Position numbers and translations under genes: made by a program | Source of the DNA: Rhododendron vialii | Taxonomy: Eukaryota; Streptophyta; Magnoliopsida; Ericales; Ericaceae | NCBI RefSeq assembly: GCF_030253575.1 | Contig: NC_080559.1 | Span: forward strand, 8,770,501 to 8,834,500 | Reading direction: 5' to 3' | Length of the DNA stretch: 64,000 nt | Notes under the pieces: generated by a model | Database searches by the model: none | What the model was told of the DNA's origin: nothing | Seen by the model: the letters and a program-made list of their open reading frames with translations, nothing else | Shown: positions 58,201 to 64,000 of the stretch, piece after piece | Position numbering within the stretch: the stretch's first letter is position 1 | Layout: the number at the start of each line of letters is the position of its first letter

Positions 58201-59055
58201 ATTTGAAAGTTTCAGGAATAGAGGTTGCCTGCAGGCGGATGTCGAGTGGTGATATGATTTGAGACAGGTGCTAACCGAGGCCTGGTCTTTCAGATGGGTG
58301 CTAACAGGGGCCAGTCTCCAAACTGGCGGGAGGTCCAGTGATGATTTGAAACTGGCGAGAGTCCAGTGATGATTATGAAATGACGTAGGTGAACCCTAGT
58401 TATGTCATGGCATGATAAGCTACCCTTTTGTTTGTAATGAGAAGATGCACGCTCAATAAATAACTTTGGTGTAATCGCGACAACGAAAGAGAGTGACCTC
58501 ATGAGACAGGACATGACTAGTGGTTGGGGAGAAAAAGATCTTGTGGAGAAGATCTTAGATTTCACTTAAGTTAATGGATAGTAAGAAGGAGATGATATGT
58601 TACGTTTCTGCAACTTTTCTTAAAATTCATAAAACGCTACGTGTGTCTGTGTATTGTTATTGTTATATAGTTTTGTGTTATTTTCGTTAAAACTGCATAT
58701 TGTGGTATTGAGTTTTATGATTTCTACTTGGTAAATTATCACTTAGGATACGTTTGTATCATGACAAATCGTTTGCTTCGGCGATCAATTTGTCAGAGGG
58801 TGCAAGTTTCTAAAGTAAAACAGTTGATACAGGTGGGACCCCTGGAATGGAGTCTGGGCCAACGTTGCTTGGAATTCGTGTCAAAATTAGAGTCACTCTG
58901 GAGTTGCTTTTGTTAAATAAATGTACATAGATTTTTGTATTATTTTGAAATTGTAATTTTTGTATAAGAATAAATAGGGGCCTAGAAGTTTGTAAAATTT
59001 AGCATATTTTAAGAGTAATGCGCCCAAAATTCATTACGAAAATTGAGGCGTTACA
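55277..59055 (-). mobile_element. Probable solo LTR of a large LTR retrotransposon
   Basis: Ends are TGTAATATC at 55277 and GCGTTACA at 59055, so TG...CA with inverted TGTAA/TTACA. Read on the minus strand it starts TGTAACGCCTCAATTTTCG, a very common start for plant LTRs. Flanking GTGAC (55272-55276) and GTGAT (59056-59060) look like a target duplication with one mismatch. No coding region or second LTR is seen between. Without the hAT-like insertion it would be about 2.9 kb. Its GC-rich Pro/His-like block at 56640-57060 may be transcribed leader. Confidence 0.55.
55762..56632. mobile_element. hAT-like non-autonomous element nested in the solo LTR
   Basis: Starts CAGGGACGGAATCAGG. The complement of its end reads CAAGGATGGGACCGGG, a weak terminal inverted repeat of hAT type. 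Flanking 8-mers CTCCTATC (55754-55761) and CTCCTACC (56633-56640) match at 7 of 8 bases. No transposase. Part of it resembles 26290-26480. Confidence 0.65.
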
Positions 59056-59805
59056 GTGATGGCAATGATAGCGGCGACAATGTGGAGGGTAGTGGTGGCG
59101 GGAGAAGGGGTTGAATGCAAGCACGCGTGAATTCGATCAGAATTAAGTAGCTCAAACATAATTAAATTTTATAGACTTTTTAGTTAAAATTTAAGAGAGA
59201 CTTAATATTTTCAGCATGGTAAAATGTAGGGTTTTTTTTTTTTTTTTTTTGGTACAACAGAAAATGAGGGGGAAAAAACTAACTAAAAAAGTCATGCCTC
59301 TCATATCCGCCTCCAGAAAATGGGATTATGACATCCAGAGGATAATGTGCGGTATCATTCGGTCCTCTAAAAACTAGAGACATTGTTTTGAATAATCTTA
59401 AATGGATTGTTGGTGATGGTCAAGACATTTCTTTCTGGCATGATTGGTGGTGTGGCACCAGGCCGCTAGCTGAAATGCATCCTGGTGACCATGTGGAGGC
59501 ATCCCAAGTGGCTGACTTTATTTCGGAGACCAAAGAATGGGAGTTGCATTCTCTTAATCTTCCTATCTCTATCAATGCCCCCCAGGTACATCATGAACAC
59601 TCCCAAATGGGCAACTATGAAGGATACCCCCTGTTGGGCCTTACCTAGTAATGGTAATTTTACTATCAAATCTGCCCACAGTTTTGTTTCGAATGAGATT
59701 CCCCTCCAATTTATAAGTGGAAATGGATTTGGGCCCTTAAAATTCCTGCAAAGTTGAGAAGTTTTATGTGGATTTGTATGCATGGAAAGATTCTCACTAA
59801 AGAGC

Positions 59806-60220
59806 TTTTCTAGTTTGGGATTTTGAATTTTGGATTTGGACACGGTCAAGGGCGGACCCAGCATGTAAGGGGAGTCACCTAATCTCACTAAAGAGGCCAT
59901 TCGGTTAAATAAGCCACTTTACTTATTTCATCTAACGGAAATCTAATTTTTTTGAATAAAGACAAAAATAAGTCAATAAATCAATTTTTTCGTTTTTATT
60001 TTAAAAAAATTAAATTTCAATCATAATTTTTTACTTTTTAAATTGCTCTTCCAAAATACCTCTAGAGCAAGTGTAGTTTAGGAGAATATTTATAATTTTG
60101 CTCCAAAACATAATACTCTTGCCCAAAGATCTCACTAAATTTACAAATCTTGCCCTCATTGATTGTGACCTTGCGCATCTCCACTCAGAGAACTGTGGAC
60201 CTTGTACAACTCTACACTAT

Positions 60221-60260
<40 letters not shown>

Positions 60261-60995
60261 CTACAAATGCAGAAGAAAAAGTATTTAGATACAGAGGAAG
60301 CTACGGTTAGACCACCAGTGTAAAAACTGCTTCGGCGTGAATGAGGCTCCAATTTAAATTGACAATTTTAAGCCTAAATTAGTGCGGCAAAATTGATTAA
60401 TTTCTCACTTTTTCTTGTTTGTACTTTTTAGGAATTCTAGATTGAAAGTTTGAAGTACCTTTATTGGATTTTGCGTCCAATCCAAATTGCTAAAATTATA
60501 CTAGTAATTTTTTTTGGCCAATTTCTAAGTAGTTACGTGAGTTGATGTTTATATTTTACATTCTAGTTGTGTTATGTTTATATTTCTGAGTAGTTACGTG
60601 ATTAAAATTGATTAAATTATAGTTTTGTTTATATTTTTGAGTAGTTACGTGGTTAAATTTTTTCTTCCCTATAGTTGTGGAGAGAAATTTTTTCAAAAGA
60701 AAAGAAAAGAGAAGTCACATGACAATCAACAATTTCTACAAGTAACAATGTTTCTTTAGTAAATGAGTTATGTACTGGAGTAATAGGATGTGAATAGTAT
60801 CTACTCTTTGATTTTTATCTTTTGTGTATTTCAATTTCCCCCCCTATTATTAATGTTGCAGATACTTGATCCCACTGTAACTAAATCCTTGGTCCGTCCC
60901 TATGCACGGTTATCAATAAAAAAAATTTAATTATTATTCTCATTTCTCTCTCTAGCTCTCCACTCAAAATCCAAAATCCAAAACCAAACAAGCTC
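59806..60995. mobile_element. Short TIR element inserted in the LINE, itself interrupted
   Basis: Left TAGTTTGGGATTTTGAATTT and the complement of the right end TTGTTTGGTTTTGGATTTTG are imperfect inverted repeats. Removing the nested hAT-like element leaves only about 120 bp, so this is a small MITE. The exact borders are not fixed because no clean target duplication was found. Confidence 0.55.
59847..60902. mobile_element. hAT-like element nested inside the MITE
   Basis: Starts CAAGGGCGGACCCAG and ends CTTGGTCCGTCCCTA, complementary ends of a common plant hAT type. The flanks GACACGGT (59839-59846) and TGCACGGT (60903-60910) share six of eight bases, fitting an 8-bp target duplication. It contains a (TC)n run at 60222-60258 and no transposase frame. 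Confidence 0.65.
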
Positions 60996-61933
60996 CAAAG
61001 GAAGATTCGTAATCTGGTTGATAATCACACGTGTCCTCGTTGTGGTAATGCCAGTGAGACTATGATGCATCTATTTTTTGATTGTCCTCTGAGTGCTAAT
61101 GTTTGCCTGTTTGGTTTCAAGTTCCTAGTGTTCAGGGATCCGTTACAGATAATTTGGAGGAATGGAGGGAATGGCCCTACAACAATGTCAACCATTCAAA
61201 GACGTATTCAGAAAGTTATTTCTTGAATGTCTTATATTGTTGTTATCATTTGGAAAAATATGGTTAGCTAGAAATAGGAACGTTTTCGATAACATTGATA
61301 TTAGCCCTAACGAAATTTATTGTGGTAGTCATATTTTTGCTAATGATATTGTAAGTAGTTTTCAGTCCATCTCTTGTGCTAGCTCGAGACCTGTTAAGGC
61401 TTGTTTCGTGGGCTCTCCCAGGTACTGGGAAGCTGAAGTTGAACCCTGATGGTAGCAGCAAAGGCAACCTGGGACCAGCTGACTTTGGCGGAGTTCTTAG
61501 GGAGGAGAGAGGACATTGGATTCTTGGGTTCTTTAGAAGGCTAGAAGAATGTATAAGCTTGGAAGCTGAGCTATGGGGACTGTGCAGGGGACTCGAAATG
61601 ATCCAACAAGAAGGGCTGGAAGCTATGGAAGTGAAGTCAGACTCAACTGCTGCTACTGATCTGATCAATGGGGAACCACATGAGAATTCTCCCCACACGA
61701 TTCTCATCAAAGAATGTAAAGCCCTCATGGAAGCAACATGATGCAATTTGAGAGACACGCTGACAGAGGGTAACAAGGTGGCAGATAGAATTGTAAAATG
61801 TAGTTGTCAAACCTACTTAACCACTTTTACTTAAGTCATTGAGTTTTAATTGCAAAATTTAAGTTATTAAACAAGTTTCAAATTTTTACGAGCGGGGGTG
61901 CTACATATTGATTCAAAAAAAAAAAAAAAAAAG

Positions 61934-64000
61934 CCTCTCTCATCACGTGATCTAAAAATAGTTGGAGGGTGTGACGGCAAAACCAGCTTTGGGTTAAAGC
62001 TTGTAAAGCCATTGCTTTAGGCCTCCAACTTTTGACATATTTGTGGGCCCCCAATTTTATAGGTCCGTATGGTAATTAGGCTTACATAAAAATTGAGATT
62101 AACTTGTGTAAAATTCCAAGTTAAAATAAGGCTCAAGCGAAAAGGCTTTGGTGGAGAAACTTGATTATGCAAGTTTAATTAGTACATTTGCAGCTAAAAA
62201 TACGAGTATTAAATGTCAATGTTTTTGATATACTGTAATGGTTATCAATTTTGGGTACTTATGCTCTCAAATGATTCTAATGAATTATACTTGATTTTTT
62301 TCCCAAGGTATTATGCAAAGTAGATGGAGGGGCCTGTTTAAAAACGGGCGCTTTGGGCCTCACAAATGTTGCAGCCAGCCCTGGTTTGCCTCAAATGAGC
62401 CGACCCTAGTGAGATGATAGCCACACCAGCGCACCAGACTGCAGTCTGAACGGCCTGATTAGTTTGCACGCTCAACATTTCACTGTACGAAATCGGCTGG
62501 GTCATTTACTCTGAACGGGACTGAACTTTCTTCACCATGCACTTTTTCGATAAAAAGTCTCAGCATACACTGGATATCCAAATAGGTCGATCAACTGAAC
62601 GGGACTGAACTTCGGAAGTTTTGCAACAAGGTTGGATGCCATCGTAAGCAATTTCCATTTCCAATTGAAAGAGAAAGAGAAAGAGGCAATGTTGACTGAG
62701 AATATTAATTGCCTCTCTATTCTAAAAATAATTGACAAAATCAAACCTAAAACATCAAAGTAGTACACAACCATCAAAAAAATTAACCTACCATGGTGAT
62801 AAACTCCAAACCACATCTAATGCCAGTTAAGGAATAACATAAAAAAGTCCACCAAAATACAGAATAAGCAAAACCCATTACCATTAAGAATCATTAGCAC
62901 CTCCTTAATGAAGATTACTAGAAACATAATATCCATTTCCAAATGAATTTTGTTCAGAACTAAAAGCATCCACAATGGCTCCAAAAAAGTTTAAGAAATG
63001 TTGGCCTCAAAAATGGCTCACAAGTCACAATGGAATGACCAAACTTAGCAACCTCCTACCCAATAACCAAATTGGAGCCTTTCAATAACCAAAGTTGATC
63101 ATGCAACAAGATTCCAAATGATAAACCAGCAATCTAAATGTTGGCCAAAAAATACCTAAACTCAGGCACTACTAATGACCGATAACATAAACAAAACTCT
63201 AAACCAAAACCCCCAAACTAAGCAAAACCAGTTCGCAGCCCGTTGATACCATAAGATTGTCTTCATCCTAAAAGACCATCAAGCAGCAATATAGCAAAGG
63301 TGCAAAGCAATACCTCCATCTTCAAATGAAAAAAAAAAATCATAACACAATTCTTGCGATAAAAAATTAAGCATACCTTGCCAGCCTTCTGTCCTGGATG
63401 TCTCATTCCCTTATTTATTATTATGGGGTGGTATCGTTCTAGGTTTCACTCCCACCTTTCATCATAAGGCGTGGTTAGCGCCCAGAGATATGGGTACGGT
63501 TCATCACGTCACTTATCCAAGCGTGTTGCTGGATAGTCGCATATGCCGCACCCTAATTTTGTTGAGGTTAGGAACCATTTGCTGGAAGTCTTCTAAAAAG
63601 TAAGTGAAAGTTAAACAGATTTTCATGTGTTGCACATATTAGATAGCCTTCTCGGCCTGCCTGAGGTTGGGTTACCGCTACTTCTGTCCTACGACAGACT
63701 TACCATCTAATTGTGCTACAATCATTAAACTAAAGCACAAATCACAAATCGTAATAAACTCCAAACTGAAACCACAAATAAGCAGAATATCAATAACTCA
63801 TACCATAAAGGAAAGGCCCAATCAGATCCCAAACTAACCAAAACCCATTACCACAAACTCTCAAAGTACCAAAAGAGTTAACATCCAATTGTGCTAAAAT
63901 CATTATGCTGAAGCACCATAACAACAAATTCTCCATTAAAAACGAAGACTTCCAGTTGATGGCCGACTGGTCGGAGTATCAATAACCAACCAAATCCCAT
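61934..64000. other. Right end of the window, no supported gene
   Basis: A 36-codon frame on the minus strand at 62532-62641 (MASNLVAKLPKFSPVQLIDL...) looks exon-like but stands alone. A MITE end related to 254-951 begins near 62968. The stretch 63385-63715 has higher GC and no identity I recognise. The rest is AT-rich and featureless. Confidence 0.4.

Larger units (their letters stand above)
59360..61933 (+). pseudogene. LINE 3' portion (zf-RVT and RNase H), interrupted by DNA transposons
   Basis: First part (59388-59805): WIVGDGQDISFWHDWW, the region after the RT of plant L1 elements. Second part (from about 60996): HTCPRCGNASETMMHLFFDC, the zf-RVT zinc motif. Then an RNase H domain (61430-61700) with KLNPDGSSKGN, LEAELWGLCRGLE and VKSDSTAATDLI. 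It ends in a poly-A run (61915-61932). Frameshifts and the nested insertion at about 59806-60995 inactivate it. Confidence 0.85.

Noticed and set aside
1-64000. Bacterial-type features: operons, CRISPR arrays, phage or defence systems
   Set aside because: Spliced genes, plant transposons and organelle-targeted products show a plant nuclear genome. The direct repeats seen are microsatellites and tandem duplications without CRISPR spacing.

Overview
This is nuclear DNA from a flowering plant, almost certainly a eudicot. The genes carry plant-type GT-AG introns, the sequence is AT-rich, and the recognisable proteins are a plastid sigma factor, a molybdenum-cofactor enzyme and a mitochondrial ribosomal protein. 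Several classes of plant transposon fill most of the rest. I cannot name the species. Gene models were built by reading splice sites by hand. Each is in frame, and total lengths fit the families as far as I remember them.

Layout, left to right. 0-3.5 kb is repeats (a Tourist-like element, a SINE). 3.6-11.4 kb (minus) is an eight-exon tRNA (guanine-N7)-methyltransferase gene with a probable plastid transit peptide. 13.4-24.9 kb (plus), divergent from it, is a seven-exon SIG2-type plastid RNA polymerase sigma factor. Its introns hold a Stowaway MITE, a copia LTR, a 2.6-kb non-autonomous LTR element and a partial exon duplication. A further TIR element sits exactly at its stop codon. 28.4-28.9 kb is a single-exon mitochondrial ribosomal protein bL12m. 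29-31.5 kb holds LINE debris. 32.3 kb is a small membrane protein. 33.0-36.4 kb (minus) is a two-exon VPS62/DUF946 protein.

37.4-40.7 kb (minus) has no convincing protein gene. It holds what reads as a small-nucleolar-RNA locus: two paralogous H/ACA snoRNAs with covarying stems, and a C/D snoRNA whose guide matches 25S rRNA, downstream of a TATA-type promoter. This is the most interesting non-obvious content of the window.

44.1-54.5 kb (minus) is CNX2 (GTP 3',8-cyclase, MoaA family) in six exons. Its fourth intron contains a young, nearly intact 5.9-kb Ty3/gypsy chromovirus in the opposite orientation, with a 5-bp target duplication and near-identical LTRs. 55.3-59.1 kb is a probable solo LTR carrying a hAT-like insertion. 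59.3-61.9 kb is a LINE interrupted by a TIR element that is itself interrupted by a hAT-like element. The last 2 kb has no gene I can defend.

Functionally, the genes are unrelated housekeeping and organelle genes: plastid transcription, tRNA modification, mitochondrial translation, Moco synthesis and rRNA modification. They are embedded in repeats, as expected for an ordinary plant chromosome arm.
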